A DNA stretch of 64,000 bases from Streptomyces vinaceus (GCF_008704935.1 NZ_CP023692.1:682001-746000); one strand, 5' to 3'; shown: positions 34,752 to 43,403, numbered from the stretch's first letter. Notes: generated from the letters alone by a model not told the origin. Numbers and translations: made by a program.

Positions 34752-34807
34752 GAGAGGCGCCGGCGGCGGGGGCGGCCTCCGGTCGAGGCGCCGCCGGCGG
34801 ACCTCTC
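34752..34807. terminator. Bidirectional terminator between oxidase and MarR genes
   Basis: GAGAGGCGCCGGCGGCG (34752-34768) pairs with CGCCGCCGGCGGACCTCTC (34789-34807), with a small internal bulge. The hairpin lies between two convergent stops. Confidence 0.75.
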
Positions 34808-34812
34808 GTCCG

Positions 34813-35361
34813 TCAGGACGCGGGCGGCGGTTCGATCCGGGCCAGCCAGGCGGTGAGCAGCGCCTCCAGCTCGGCGGCCTGCTGCGCGGTGAGGCCTTCG
34901 AGCAGGCTCCGCTCGTTCTCCATGTGCTCTGCGAACGCCCGGTCGATCAGCTCGCGCCCCGCCGGGGTGAGGGCGACCACGCGCCCGCGGCCGTCGGTGG
35001 CCGCGCGGCGGCGCGCGACGAGGCCGTCCCGTTCGAGCCGGTCGATGCGCTTGGTCATCGCGCCCGTCGTGACCATCGTGTGCACCGCCAGTTCACCGGG
35101 GGCCCGTTCGTACGGAGCCCCCGCGCGGCGCAGGGCCGCCAGTACGTCGAACTCTCCCTCGCTCAGGCCGTAGCGGCGGTAGACGAGGCAGAGCCGGTCG
35201 GTCAGGAGCAGCCCGAGCCGATGCAGCCGCCCGATCACGCCCTGCGGGGACACGTCGAGGTCCGGGCGCTCGCGGGCCCACTCGGCCTGGATGCGGGCGA
35301 CATGGTCGGCGGGCGCTGGCGAGGGCGCCCCCGCCTGCGTTGCGTATGGTTCCTGCTTCAC
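34813..35361 (-). CDS. MarR-family regulator
   Basis: 182 residues from GTG 35361. The winged-helix core is visible: LSEGEFDVLAALRRAG, GELAVHTMVTTGAMTKRIDRLERDGLV, then the wing RRRAATDGRGRVVALTPAGREL. It is divergent from an EamA-type transporter gene, and two identical-type palindromes sit between the two starts, so it probably represses both until a drug or metabolite binds. Confidence 0.88.
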   Translation of the reverse strand: MKQEPYATQAGAPSPAPADHVARIQAEWARERPDLDVSPQGVIGRLHRLGLLLTDRLCLVYRRYGLSEGEFDVLAALRRAGAPYERAPGELAVHTMVTTGAMTKRIDRLERDGLVARRRAATDGRGRVVALTPAGRELIDRAFAEHMENERSLLEGLTAQQAAELEALLTAWLARIEPPPAS

Positions 35362-35374
35362 CCGAACAGTATAG

Positions 35375-35386
35375 CTTCCGTGGAAG
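35375..35386. promoter_or_regulatory. MarR operator candidate, site 1
   Basis: CTTCCGTGGAAG: inverted arms CTTCC/GGAAG with a 2-bp centre, just upstream of the MarR start. A matching site begins exactly 21 bp away. Confidence 0.65.
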
Positions 35387-35391
35387 GTATT

Positions 35392-36288
35392 ATGTCTTCC
35401 ATGGAAGCCAATCTCCGGTGGTCGCTGGTCACGGCGATAGCGCCGATCGCGTGGGGTACGAACTACTACGTCACGCGGCAGTTCCTTCCCGCCGGCCACG
35501 CGCTCTACGGTGCGGCGCTGCGGGCGCTGCCCGCCGGCCTGCTGCTGCTGGCGGTATGCCGTCGGCTGCCCCGCGGCTCCTGGTGGTGGAAGTCGCTGGT
35601 GCTCGGCTTCCTCAACATGAGCGCGTTCTTCGCCCTGATCTACGTGGCCGCGCAGCGGCTGCCGACCAGCGCGGCCTCGACCGTCATGGCGACCGCGCCG
35701 CTCGTGATGATGCTGTTCGCCTGGGCGCTGATCGCCGAGCGGCCGGGGCCGCGGCAGCTGACCGGGGCCGTCCTCGGGGTGTCCGGGGTGTCACTGATGC
35801 TGCTCACCGGGGCCGTACCGGTGGACGCGGCCGGCGTGGTGGCCTCCGTGGCCGCGATGGCGATGTCCTCGTTCGGCTACGTCCTGGCCAAGCGGTGGAG
35901 CACGGAGGTCGACGTGCTCGCGTCGACGGCATGGCAGCTGCTGGGCGGAGGGATCCTGCTGGTGCCGTTCGCCGTCGCCGTGGAGGGATCACCGCCGGTC
36001 CTCGACGCTCCCGCGCTGCTCGGATTCGCCTATGTCGCGGTCGTCGCGACGGCTTTGGCGTTCGCCGCCTGGTTCACGGGGCTTCGGCGGCTGCCGGCCG
36101 CGACCGTCGGCCTGCTCGGGTTGCTGAACCCGGTCACGGGCGTACTGCTGGGCACGGCGATCGCCGGAGAAACGCTCACACTCCGACAGATCTGCGGCCT
36201 CCTACTGACCCTGACGGGCATCCTCCTGGGGCGGAGGGGAGGATTCCTCACCGCTCGTGACGGGAGGAATTCGGCAGGTAGTAATTAG
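35392..36288 (+). CDS. EamA/DMT-family transporter
   Basis: 298 residues with about ten predicted helices in two EamA repeats. The first repeat starts WSLVTAIAPIAWGTNYYVTRQFLP and includes LPTSAASTVMATAPLVMML; the second includes AAMAMSSFGYVLAKRW and ATVGLLGLLNPVTGVLLG. Members export amino acids, metabolites or drugs. ATG 35392 is close behind GGAAGG; ATG 35401 is an alternative start. Its start region overlaps the second MarR operator, so repression could block initiation directly. Confidence 0.87.
   Translation: MSSMEANLRWSLVTAIAPIAWGTNYYVTRQFLPAGHALYGAALRALPAGLLLLAVCRRLPRGSWWWKSLVLGFLNMSAFFALIYVAAQRLPTSAASTVMATAPLVMMLFAWALIAERPGPRQLTGAVLGVSGVSLMLLTGAVPVDAAGVVASVAAMAMSSFGYVLAKRWSTEVDVLASTAWQLLGGGILLVPFAVAVEGSPPVLDAPALLGFAYVAVVATALAFAAWFTGLRRLPAATVGLLGLLNPVTGVLLGTAIAGETLTLRQICGLLLTLTGILLGRRGGFLTARDGRNSAGSN
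35396..35407. promoter_or_regulatory. MarR operator candidate, site 2
   Basis: CTTCCATGGAAG: same arms as site 1, lying inside the first codons of the transporter gene. Same helical face as site 1 (21-bp repeat). Confidence 0.65.
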
Positions 36289-36550
36289 GTGAATCCCCGA
36301 CTGAATTACCGTCAATAAGGGTTGAGCTCATATCTCGATTTGATAACGAGATCCTTGAAATGGCCTGGACCAATAACGCCCTACGCGCGTAACTTACCTA
36401 TTTTTAAAGCAAGTTGACGGTTCATCAAATCCGACCAGCAGGTAACAGTCTGATATCTCGGGCCCCATTCCCGTTTGTCCGAATTCTCCACCGCGCAGGT
36501 CTGGCAGGCTTCCGCGCACCCACTCCTCCGACCAAGGATTTGAGGTGCGC
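36289..36550 (+). promoter_or_regulatory. A/T-rich upstream region of the metalloprotease gene
   Basis: This 262-bp gap is strikingly less G/C-rich than the rest of the window (for example around 36301-36430). It contains an inverted repeat ATCTCG-N9-CGAGAT (36332-36352) and a possible -35 element TTGACG (36414-36419). No gene is visible. It probably carries a regulated promoter and a long leader. Confidence 0.5.
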
Positions 36551-38629
36551 ATGACTAGACATCGCAGGAAGCCGCGCGAACACCGGCGCAAACCGCGCCG
36601 GTTGATACTCATCACCGCCGCCATGGCCACGGCGGCGGTGATAGCGGGCGGCATCGCCTACTCCGGGCTGGGCGACAACGCCCAGGCGGGCACCGCCCTG
36701 GCCGACGCGGCCGCGGAGAACCTGACCCCGGCCGCCGCACCGGCCCGTGACGCGGAGCCGGCGCCCATCGTGGGCGAGCCCGCCAACGAGACCGCCAAGG
36801 GCATGGTCTTCGACGGCCTCAAGGCCGCCCCGAAGGGCGACCGTTGCGTCGGCGTGTACCGCACGGAGGCCGGGCTGTGCACGCACGGCCCCGACGCCCC
36901 GCCCAAGGACGTGAACATCAAGGCCGACGTGGCCCCCGTCGTCAAGACGAAGGCCCCGGCCGCCGACCCGGCCAAGCCCGATTCCGGCGAAGCCGCGGCG
37001 GCCGAAGGCAGCGGGCGTCCTCAGGACGCGCCCGCCGCCGACGCCGCCGGCGCCAAGTCCGCGCCCGCCGCGGCCCCCTCCCCCGCAGCGGCCGGTGGCA
37101 GCAGCCAGGCCGTCGCGGCCGGTCCCGCCGGCCAGACCGTCCAGTGCGACGGCGACGGCAGCACCGGCAACCGCGTCCAGGTCGTGTACGTCCACGGCTC
37201 CGACCGCGACCGGTACTCCGAGTACCTCGCCTCGTTCCGCAAGTGGGCCGCCGACGCCGACCTCATCTACTCGACGAGCGCCCAGGAGACCGGCGGCATC
37301 CGCCACATCCGCTTCGTCACGGCCGCGGACTGCACGCCGACCGTGCTCAACATCGAGCTCCCGGCCTCCGCGCTCTCCGAGTTCAGCGCGACCAACAACG
37401 CGCTCGCCGGCAAGGGCCTCGACCGCCGCGACCGCAAGTACATGATCTTCGCGGACACCCAGGTCTACTGCGGCATCGGCACCTTCGCGGGCGACGAGCG
37501 GCCCGGCCAGGACAACCAGAGCAACTTCGGCCCCTCGTACGGCCGTACGGACTCCGGCTGCTGGGGCGGCCACACCGCGGCCCACGAACTCGGCCACAAC
37601 CTCGGCGCGGTCAACAACAGCGCCCCCAACACCAGCCGCGGTGCCCACTGCACGGACGAGTGGGACGTCATGTGCTACTCGGACACCCCGTACTACCCGC
37701 AGATGCGCAACGTGTGCACGAACCAGGCGGCCGAGAACATCCTGGACTGCAACCACGACGACTACTTCCACACCAATCCCAAGGCGGGCAGCTACCTCGC
37801 CACGCACTGGAACATCGCGAACAACCAGTTCCTGATGAAGGCCAACGGCGGCGGCGGTGGTACGAACCCCGATCCCGACCCGAAGCCCACGCCGAGCCCC
37901 ACGAAGAAGCCCACCCCGACGCCGACCAAGAAGCCCACGGGCGGCCCGAAGGCGACGGCGGCCCAGATCCAGTCCAACTCCGTCGTGGTGAGCTGGCCGA
38001 AGGTCGACGGCGCCGCGTGGTACCAGGTCCTGCTGAACGGCAAGCACCTGACCTGGGTGCAGTCCCAGGCCCTGCGCATCTACAACCTCCAGCCCGGCAC
38101 GGAGTACAAGGTCGCCGTATCGGTCCGCGACACCTCCGGCCGTGACAGCGGAGCCGGCCCCACCACGGTCTTCCGTACGACGGGTGCGGGCGGCGGCACC
38201 ACCACCCCCGGTGCCCGCTACACCCTCGGCAACGGCAGCACCGGCATGAACGCCGAGCTCTGGGGCGGCCGCAGCGCCGACGGCACGGTGCTCGTCGGTG
38301 GCCGCGCCAACGGCTACGCCCAGCAGCAGTGGCTCTTCGAGGACGCGGGCGGCGGGCTCGTCCGCATCAAGTCCGCCGTCTCCGGCAAGTGCCTGCAAGC
38401 GGGCGGCGCCCCGGCCGCCGGGATGTGGATCGCCCAGCAGCCCTGCGGCGGCAACTCCGCGCAGCAGTGGAAGCTGTCCTCCCGCGGCGGCGGTGTGACC
38501 GTCACCGACGCGAGCGGCGGTTACGCCCTGACCGTCAGCAGCCGCCCGTACTACGGCGCCTGGCTGCTCGACCTCCAGCGCACGGACGGCCGCGCGTCCC
38601 AGGTGTGGACGGTCCAGAAGGCCGGCTGA
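36551..38629 (+). CDS. Secreted metzincin-like metalloprotease with FN3 and ricin-type lectin domains
   Basis: 692 residues. A very basic N terminus and signal anchor (LILITAAMATAAVIAGGIAYSG) are followed by 150 residues of Ala/Pro-rich linker. A catalytic domain contains HELGHNLGAVN (His345, Glu346, His349) and a Met-turn DVMCYSD (Met374), characteristic of metzincins. The usual third zinc ligand His/Asp is Asn here. Next come a Pro/Thr/Lys linker, a fibronectin type III domain (about 463-550) and a ricin B-like lectin domain (about 555-692, repeated QQW). Probably acts on glycosylated or polymer-bound protein. GAGG precedes ATG 36551. Confidence 0.85.
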   Translation: MTRHRRKPREHRRKPRRLILITAAMATAAVIAGGIAYSGLGDNAQAGTALADAAAENLTPAAAPARDAEPAPIVGEPANETAKGMVFDGLKAAPKGDRCVGVYRTEAGLCTHGPDAPPKDVNIKADVAPVVKTKAPAADPAKPDSGEAAAAEGSGRPQDAPAADAAGAKSAPAAAPSPAAAGGSSQAVAAGPAGQTVQCDGDGSTGNRVQVVYVHGSDRDRYSEYLASFRKWAADADLIYSTSAQETGGIRHIRFVTAADCTPTVLNIELPASALSEFSATNNALAGKGLDRRDRKYMIFADTQVYCGIGTFAGDERPGQDNQSNFGPSYGRTDSGCWGGHTAAHELGHNLGAVNNSAPNTSRGAHCTDEWDVMCYSDTPYYPQMRNVCTNQAAENILDCNHDDYFHTNPKAGSYLATHWNIANNQFLMKANGGGGGTNPDPDPKPTPSPTKKPTPTPTKKPTGGPKATAAQIQSNSVVVSWPKVDGAAWYQVLLNGKHLTWVQSQALRIYNLQPGTEYKVAVSVRDTSGRDSGAGPTTVFRTTGAGGGTTTPGARYTLGNGSTGMNAELWGGRSADGTVLVGGRANGYAQQQWLFEDAGGGLVRIKSAVSGKCLQAGGAPAAGMWIAQQPCGGNSAQQWKLSSRGGGVTVTDASGGYALTVSSRPYYGAWLLDLQRTDGRASQVWTVQKAG

Positions 38630-38656
38630 GCCTGCGGAACCCGTTCCCGCCCGCCG

Positions 38657-38692
38657 CCGGTGGACGGCCGCCCCCACGCGGCCGTCCACCGG
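38657..38692 (+). terminator. Terminator after the metalloprotease gene
   Basis: Perfect 15-bp stem, CCGGTGGACGGCCGC (38657-38671) with its complement at 38678-38692, 6-nt loop, 27 bp after the stop. Confidence 0.85.
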
Positions 38693-38768
38693 CCCCCTCA
38701 TCTCCCGCACCGCGGCTCATCCCCGCAGCGCAGCACCTCGCATCCCACCGCACCAGGAGCACCCAACG

Positions 38769-39398
38769 ATGCGTACACGTCCCGCTTTCCCGGTCCGCAG
38801 CGGACTCGGCTTCCTGTTCCTGTTCCTCGCACAGGCCCTGGCCGTGGCCGTCCCCATCGAGGCCCAGGCCCACGGCGACACCGTCAAGGTCGTGGTCACC
38901 GGGCAGCGGGAAGGCCACGTCACCACCGAGATCACCTGGGAGAACGACGGGGACGCCATCGACGAGGCGGTCGCCGCGACGGTGAACTCGACCAGCCCCG
39001 ACGGCTCCCGCACCATGGGGCCCTGGCGGCTGGTGCGCGACGCCGGGTCGCGTACCGGCTGGAGCACCGCCGAGGTGCTGCCGCCCGGCACGTGGAAGGT
39101 GAGCGTCGACGTGGGTTTCCCGTCGCTCGGGCACGGTGAGAAGGAGATCGCCGTCCCGGTGGTCGACCCGGCGCCGTCCGCGGCCACGCCGAGCGCGGCT
39201 GCCCCGTCCGCCTCCGCCTCACCCGCCCCGTCCGGCGCTTCGGCCCCTCCGGTGTCCTCCGGGTCGCCGGGCCCTGCCGGTGAGAGCGGGGGCACGGACC
39301 GTACCGTCTGGTGGACCACGGCGGGTGTGGCCGTGATCGCGCTGGCCGGCGCCGGCGGCGGCGTACTGCTGCGCCGTGCCCGGGCGCGCAAGCGCTGA
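38769..39398 (+). CDS. Secreted protein with C-terminal membrane anchor, unknown function
   Basis: 209 residues. A signal peptide (LGFLFLFLAQALAVAV) is followed by a small beta-rich domain (DTVKVVVTGQREGHVTTEITWENDG), which contains GTWKVSVDVGFPS, then a Pro/Ser/Ala linker, one membrane helix (TAGVAVIALAGAGGGVLL) and a basic tail RRARARKR. This layout is that of a wall-spanning, membrane-tethered protein. I do not recognise the domain. AGGAG precedes ATG 38769. Confidence 0.75.
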   Translation: MRTRPAFPVRSGLGFLFLFLAQALAVAVPIEAQAHGDTVKVVVTGQREGHVTTEITWENDGDAIDEAVAATVNSTSPDGSRTMGPWRLVRDAGSRTGWSTAEVLPPGTWKVSVDVGFPSLGHGEKEIAVPVVDPAPSAATPSAAAPSASASPAPSGASAPPVSSGSPGPAGESGGTDRTVWWTTAGVAVIALAGAGGGVLLRRARARKR

Positions 39399-39467
39399 GC
39401 CCGCGGGCGGCGCGCGGGAGCGGTGGCCGAAGCCGGCGGTACGACCTGACAGCCGAACGGGTCCGCG

Positions 39468-39497
39468 TTGACAGCGGAATCGGCCGTGCCGTTCATT
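39468..39497 (+). promoter_or_regulatory. Promoter candidate for a leaderless pirin transcript
   Basis: TTGACA (39468-39473) is a perfect -35; an 18-bp spacer leads to TTCATT (39492-39497), a weak -10. The predicted start of transcription falls at or next to the pirin ATG at 39504, so the mRNA may have no leader; no Shine-Dalgarno is present. Confidence 0.45.
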
Positions 39498-39503
39498 CGG
39501 CGC

Positions 39504-40385
39504 ATGCACCTCACCACCGCCGCCGTACGCTCCACCCTCCGCGTCGTCCGCCCCTTCCACACCTTCGAGGGTGAAGGCTTCCCGGTCCGCCGGCCTTTCC
39601 CGCAGCCGGAACTGCCCCTGGTCGACCCGTTCCTGATGGTCGACCAGGTCGGCCCGCACGTACTGGGTCCGGGTGAGGCCAAGGGTGCGCCGCCGCACCC
39701 GCACCGCGGGTTCGAGACCATCCAGTACGTCATCGAAGGCGCGATGGAGGACATCGACTCGGCGGGGCACCGGCGCGTCATGCATCCCGGCGAGGTGCAG
39801 TGGCTGACGGCCGGGTCGGGGCTGGTCCACCTCGCCCGTCCCACCCCCGGACTGCTCGCCGACGGCGGCCCGCAGCACCTGCTCCAGATCTGGGTGAACC
39901 TGCCGGCCCGCCTCAAGTCGACGCCGCCGCGCGTCCAGTACGGCTCCGCCCCCGGTGACATCCCGCGGGTGGTCACCGAGGACGGCGGCGCCGAGCTCAC
40001 CGTGATCGCCGGCAGCACCCACGGGGTGCGGGGCCCCTTCGAGACCCACACCCCGGTGCTCGTCGTACACGCCCGCCTCGCGGCCGGCGGGCGCGCCGGG
40101 TTCACCGTCCCGGCCGGGCACAGCGCCATGCTGTACGTACTGTCCGGGACGGCCGCCACTCCCGATGCCCGGCTCCCCGACGGGCACCTGGCCATCCTCG
40201 GCCGGGACGCGGAGCACTTCACGGTCGAGGCGCCTGACGACGCGGCGGAGGTGCTGGTGCTGGCCGGGGAGCCGCTGGGGGAACCCGTGGCGCGCACCGG
40301 CCCGTTCGTCATGAACACCGCAGCCGAGATCCGGCAGGCCCAGATGGACTACCAGCACGGCCTGATGGGCCACATCGACGTCTGA
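39504..40385 (+). CDS. Pirin-family protein
   Basis: 293 residues of the two-domain cupin family. The metal site is in PPHPHRGFETIQYVIEGAMED, and the start LRVVRPFHTFEGEGFPVRR plus GPFVMNTAAEIRQAQMDYQ near the end are family hallmarks. Bacterial pirins can act as quercetin dioxygenases or regulate central metabolism; the role here is not predictable. ATG 39504 is chosen over a TTG at 39468, which is better read as the -35 element. Confidence 0.9.
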   Translation: MHLTTAAVRSTLRVVRPFHTFEGEGFPVRRPFPQPELPLVDPFLMVDQVGPHVLGPGEAKGAPPHPHRGFETIQYVIEGAMEDIDSAGHRRVMHPGEVQWLTAGSGLVHLARPTPGLLADGGPQHLLQIWVNLPARLKSTPPRVQYGSAPGDIPRVVTEDGGAELTVIAGSTHGVRGPFETHTPVLVVHARLAAGGRAGFTVPAGHSAMLYVLSGTAATPDARLPDGHLAILGRDAEHFTVEAPDDAAEVLVLAGEPLGEPVARTGPFVMNTAAEIRQAQMDYQHGLMGHIDV

Positions 40386-40462
40386 GCGGCGGCCCGCGCC
40401 CGGCGGGCGGTCCTCGGAAAACCCCGGTGCGCGGGGCCGCCCCGGCTGCCTACCCTGCCGGG

Positions 40463-40822
40463 ATGAGTACTCGCACCTTCCGGATCACCGTCCGCGGCTC
40501 TTTCGACGCTCTCCGTGAGGAACAGCGCGCGGAACTCCTCGCGGCCGCGGCGGAGCACGACGTCATGCACTCGGCCTACACCGCCGAGGGCCACCTCTCG
40601 TACGACATCGCCGTCGGCCCGTTCTTCACGTTCCGCTTCCTCGACTCGGGCGAGGCCGAGGAGGACATCCTGGACGCGACGGCCCGCGCCGAGCTCGCCG
40701 CCGAGAGCTGGCTCACCGAGCGGGGCTACGGTTTCAAGCGCCTCACGTCCCGCGCGCAGGACCTCTCGCTGGCCCCGCTGAGCAAGCGCCAGCGCCAGGC
40801 GGCCGCGCGCGGCGAAGCCTGA
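40463..40822 (+). CDS. DUF6204-family protein
   Basis: 119 residues. The family pattern is visible: TFRITVRGSFDALREEQRAELLAAA, then HDVMHSAYTAEGHLSYD with FFTFRF, and a charged C terminus (LSKRQRQAAARG). Function unknown. ATG at 40463. Confidence 0.78.
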   Translation: MSTRTFRITVRGSFDALREEQRAELLAAAAEHDVMHSAYTAEGHLSYDIAVGPFFTFRFLDSGEAEEDILDATARAELAAESWLTERGYGFKRLTSRAQDLSLAPLSKRQRQAAARGEA

Positions 40823-40889
40823 GCCGCGGTCGGCCGGGACTCCGTCGCACCGCCTGGGGCCGATCCCGGTCGCCCGGCGCGCGCGGGCG

Positions 40890-41180
40890 TTAGTCCTTCA
40901 TTCCCGGGAAGCCGTAGTTGTGCACCGGGAACACCTCGGGGCGGCCGCCCGTGCTCTGCCAGCCCTGGGCTTCCGCCACGGGCATCAGCTTCTCCGCGAA
41001 CACGTTCGCGTGCAGCTCGCTCTCCCACACGTCGTAGATGTCCAGGCCCTCGGGGCTCACGACGCAGACGTGGGAGAGGCAGCCGTCGAACATCCCGGGG
41101 ACCGACAGGAGCTCCGCGTGGAGGGCGTCGTACTGCTCCGCCGTGATGCCCGGGACAGTGGCGTGCATCAGGATCGCCAT
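40890..41180 (-). CDS. Small ABM-like (ferredoxin-fold) protein
   Basis: 96 residues. AILMHATVPGITAEQYDALHAEL, SHVCVVSPEGLDIYDVWES and NVFAEKLMPVAEAQG look like the dimeric alpha/beta barrel fold of antibiotic-biosynthesis-monooxygenase-like proteins. No catalytic assignment is possible. GAGGAG precedes ATG 41180. Confidence 0.7.
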   Translation of the reverse strand: MAILMHATVPGITAEQYDALHAELLSVPGMFDGCLSHVCVVSPEGLDIYDVWESELHANVFAEKLMPVAEAQGWQSTGGRPEVFPVHNYGFPGMKD

Positions 41181-41313
41181 GGCAGGTCACTCCTCGCGTG
41201 CCGGGTCAGACCCCTCCCCGCCGCCCCGTGGCGGCCCCTGTCCACGGGGACAGGACAGCACGCAAACGAGGGGACGGCATCCGCGAACGGCGCCGTCCCC
41301 TCGAAGGGCCAGG

Positions 41314-42822
41314 TCAGACGGTATCGGCCGGCACCGGCTCGGCCACCTTCGCGGGGGCCTCGGCGGGGGTGCCCGACTCGACGGTGCGCGGTCCGTGCGC
41401 CCCGCGCAGGCCGATCCAGCTGATCACCGCGACCAGGGCGAAGGCGACGGCCCCGATCCAGAAGGTGAGGGTGAACCCGGACTCGGCGGGCAGGGCCGGG
41501 ACGCCCGCGGGCAGGTGCTCGATGGTCTTCGACGCCAGGATCGTGGTGACGATGGCGCTGCCGATCGCGCTGCCGGTGGAGCGGGAGATCGAGTTGATGC
41601 CGTTGGCGATGCCGCTCTGGTGGTGCGGGACGCTCGCCATGATGACGGCGGGCATGGCCGCGTAGCCGAAGCTGACGGCCGCGCCGACGATCAGGCCGGC
41701 GCCGATCACGGAGAAGCTGTGGCCGTGGTCGAGCGCGAGCCAGCCGAAGCCGACGGCGCCGAGCCCGGCGGCGAGGCCGAGGGCCACGCGCGGTCCGCGG
41801 TGGCGGACCAGCTGGCCGCCGATGGGCGAGGCGAGCAGGGAAACGATCGCGCCGGGCAGCAGGAACTGGACGGAGGCGCGCAGGATGGAGGCGTCGAAGC
41901 CGTAGCCGGTGAGCTTCTCAGGCATCTGGACGAGGTACGAGACGCCCAGGAAGTTCGCGAACATGCCGAAGCCGACGAGGATGCCGGCCAGGTTGGCCAT
42001 GAGCACCGGGCGGTGGACGAACATCCGCATGTCGACGAGCGGCTCGCTGACCTTGAGCTCCGTGAGGACCCAGACGGCGGTCATGACGGCGGCGCCGGCG
42101 AAGCTGCCCAGCGTGCGGCCGGAGGTCCAGCCCCACTCGTGGCCCTGCGAGATGGGCAGCAGGAGCAGCAGGAGGGTGATGCCGAGGGTCAGGGCGCCGA
42201 GGAAGTCGGTACGGCCGCCGGTCTTGTGCCGGGTGGCGGGGACCAGGAAGGCGACGGCGAGCAGGGCGAGGGTCGCGAAGCCGGTCGCCATCCAGAAGGC
42301 GTTGCGGTAGTCGGCGTCGGAACCCGAGGTGAGCAGGCCGGTGGCGACGAGCGCGAGGCCGCTGCCGAAGGCGAGGGTGCCGCTGACCAGGGCCATCGCG
42401 CCGGGCAGCTTCTGCGGGCGGACCTCCTCGCGCAGCACCGAGAGGGCCAGCGGGAAGATCGCGGTGGCGGCGCCCTGCAGGACGCGGCCCAGGATCAGCA
42501 GCGGGAGCGAGGTCGCGACGGCGGCGATGACGGAGCCGACGACCATGACGCCGAGGACCGCCACCAGCGTGGGCTTCTTGCCGTGCTGGTCGCCGAAGCG
42601 GCCGAGCAGGGGGGTGAAGACGGCGGCGGACAGCAGCGTGGCGGTGGTCACCCAGCTCACGTTGGCGGTCGAGGTGCCGAGGTCGGTGCGGATGAGGCCC
42701 AGGATCGGGACCGGCAGGGTCTGCATCATCGACACGACCATGGCGGCAAGGCTCAGGGCGAAGACGATGATCGTCTCGTTCCTGTTCTTGGCCTCGGCGG
42801 GGGCGGGGGCGGCGGTGCTCAT
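41314..42822 (-). CDS. MFS exporter, DHA2-like drug transporter
   Basis: 502 residues, rich in membrane helices. The motif LGRFGDQHGKKPTLVAVL after helix 2 and ISRSTGSAIGSAIVTTILASKT near the C terminus fit the drug:H+ antiporter-2 group. VSWVTTATLLSAAVFTPL is the helix-2 region. Divergent from a MarR gene with paired palindromes between them, so it probably exports a toxic compound sensed by that MarR. Confidence 0.88.
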   Translation of the reverse strand: MSTAAPAPAEAKNRNETIIVFALSLAAMVVSMMQTLPVPILGLIRTDLGTSTANVSWVTTATLLSAAVFTPLLGRFGDQHGKKPTLVAVLGVMVVGSVIAAVATSLPLLILGRVLQGAATAIFPLALSVLREEVRPQKLPGAMALVSGTLAFGSGLALVATGLLTSGSDADYRNAFWMATGFATLALLAVAFLVPATRHKTGGRTDFLGALTLGITLLLLLLPISQGHEWGWTSGRTLGSFAGAAVMTAVWVLTELKVSEPLVDMRMFVHRPVLMANLAGILVGFGMFANFLGVSYLVQMPEKLTGYGFDASILRASVQFLLPGAIVSLLASPIGGQLVRHRGPRVALGLAAGLGAVGFGWLALDHGHSFSVIGAGLIVGAAVSFGYAAMPAVIMASVPHHQSGIANGINSISRSTGSAIGSAIVTTILASKTIEHLPAGVPALPAESGFTLTFWIGAVAFALVAVISWIGLRGAHGPRTVESGTPAEAPAKVAEPVPADTV

Positions 42823-42861
42823 GACTGGCAGGACCTTCTTAGTGCTTCAGATCGCAGATGT

Positions 42862-42874
42862 TTGATGTCATCAA
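42862..42874. promoter_or_regulatory. MarR operator candidate near the exporter promoter
   Basis: TTGATGTCATCAA is a perfect palindrome around one central base. A sister site TTGACAATGTCAA starts 63 bp away, six helical turns, next to the regulator start. Confidence 0.65.
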
Positions 42875-42924
42875 GTAACTCGGTCGACGGTAGACGTCGA
42901 TAGTTAAAGTGGTCAAGTAAACAA

Positions 42925-42937
42925 TTGACAATGTCAA
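42925..42937. promoter_or_regulatory. MarR operator candidate near the regulator promoter
   Basis: TTGACAATGTCAA is a perfect palindrome around one central base, 23 bp before the MarR start; it also contains a TTGACA -35-like hexamer, so binding would compete with RNA polymerase. Confidence 0.65.
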
Positions 42938-42959
42938 CCACCTGAGTACGCTCGACGTC

Positions 42960-43403
42960 ATGAGCGCCAGCACCCGACCCGCCCCCACCAAGCTCGAACT
43001 CCTTGAGCTGCTCGCCGCCATCGGAACCGCCCAGTGGCGCGATTTCGCGGCCGCAGCGGCCCACTACGGCCTCACCTCCACCCAGGCCCGGGTCCTCGCC
43101 CAGCTCAACGGCCCGCTGCCGATGCGCGGCCTGGCCACCCTCCTGGTGTGTGACGCATCGAACGTCACCGGCATCGTGGACCGCCTGGAGGCCAGGGAGC
43201 TGGTGCGCCGCGAGGCCGACCCCTCCGACCGCCGCGTCAAGAACGTCGTCGCCACGGACGCCGGCCGCGAGATCATCCGCCGCGTGCGCGAGGAGATGCA
43301 GGCGACGCACGGAGCGCTGGACACGCTCGACGAGACCGAGAGCGCGACGCTCTACGCCCTGCTGGAGCGGCTGCGCCCGACCATGGAGAAGGACACGCCG
43401 TAG
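42960..43403 (+). CDS. MarR-family regulator of the divergent exporter
   Basis: 147 residues. The winged helix is clear: LTSTQARVLAQLNGPLPMRGLATLL, CDASNVTGIVDRLEARELV and the wing RREADPSDRRVKNVVATDAGREI. ATG at 42960 without a strong ribosome site. It is divergent from the MFS exporter across 137 bp carrying two palindromes, a classic drug-inducible pair. Confidence 0.9.
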   Translation: MSASTRPAPTKLELLELLAAIGTAQWRDFAAAAAHYGLTSTQARVLAQLNGPLPMRGLATLLVCDASNVTGIVDRLEARELVRREADPSDRRVKNVVATDAGREIIRRVREEMQATHGALDTLDETESATLYALLERLRPTMEKDTP

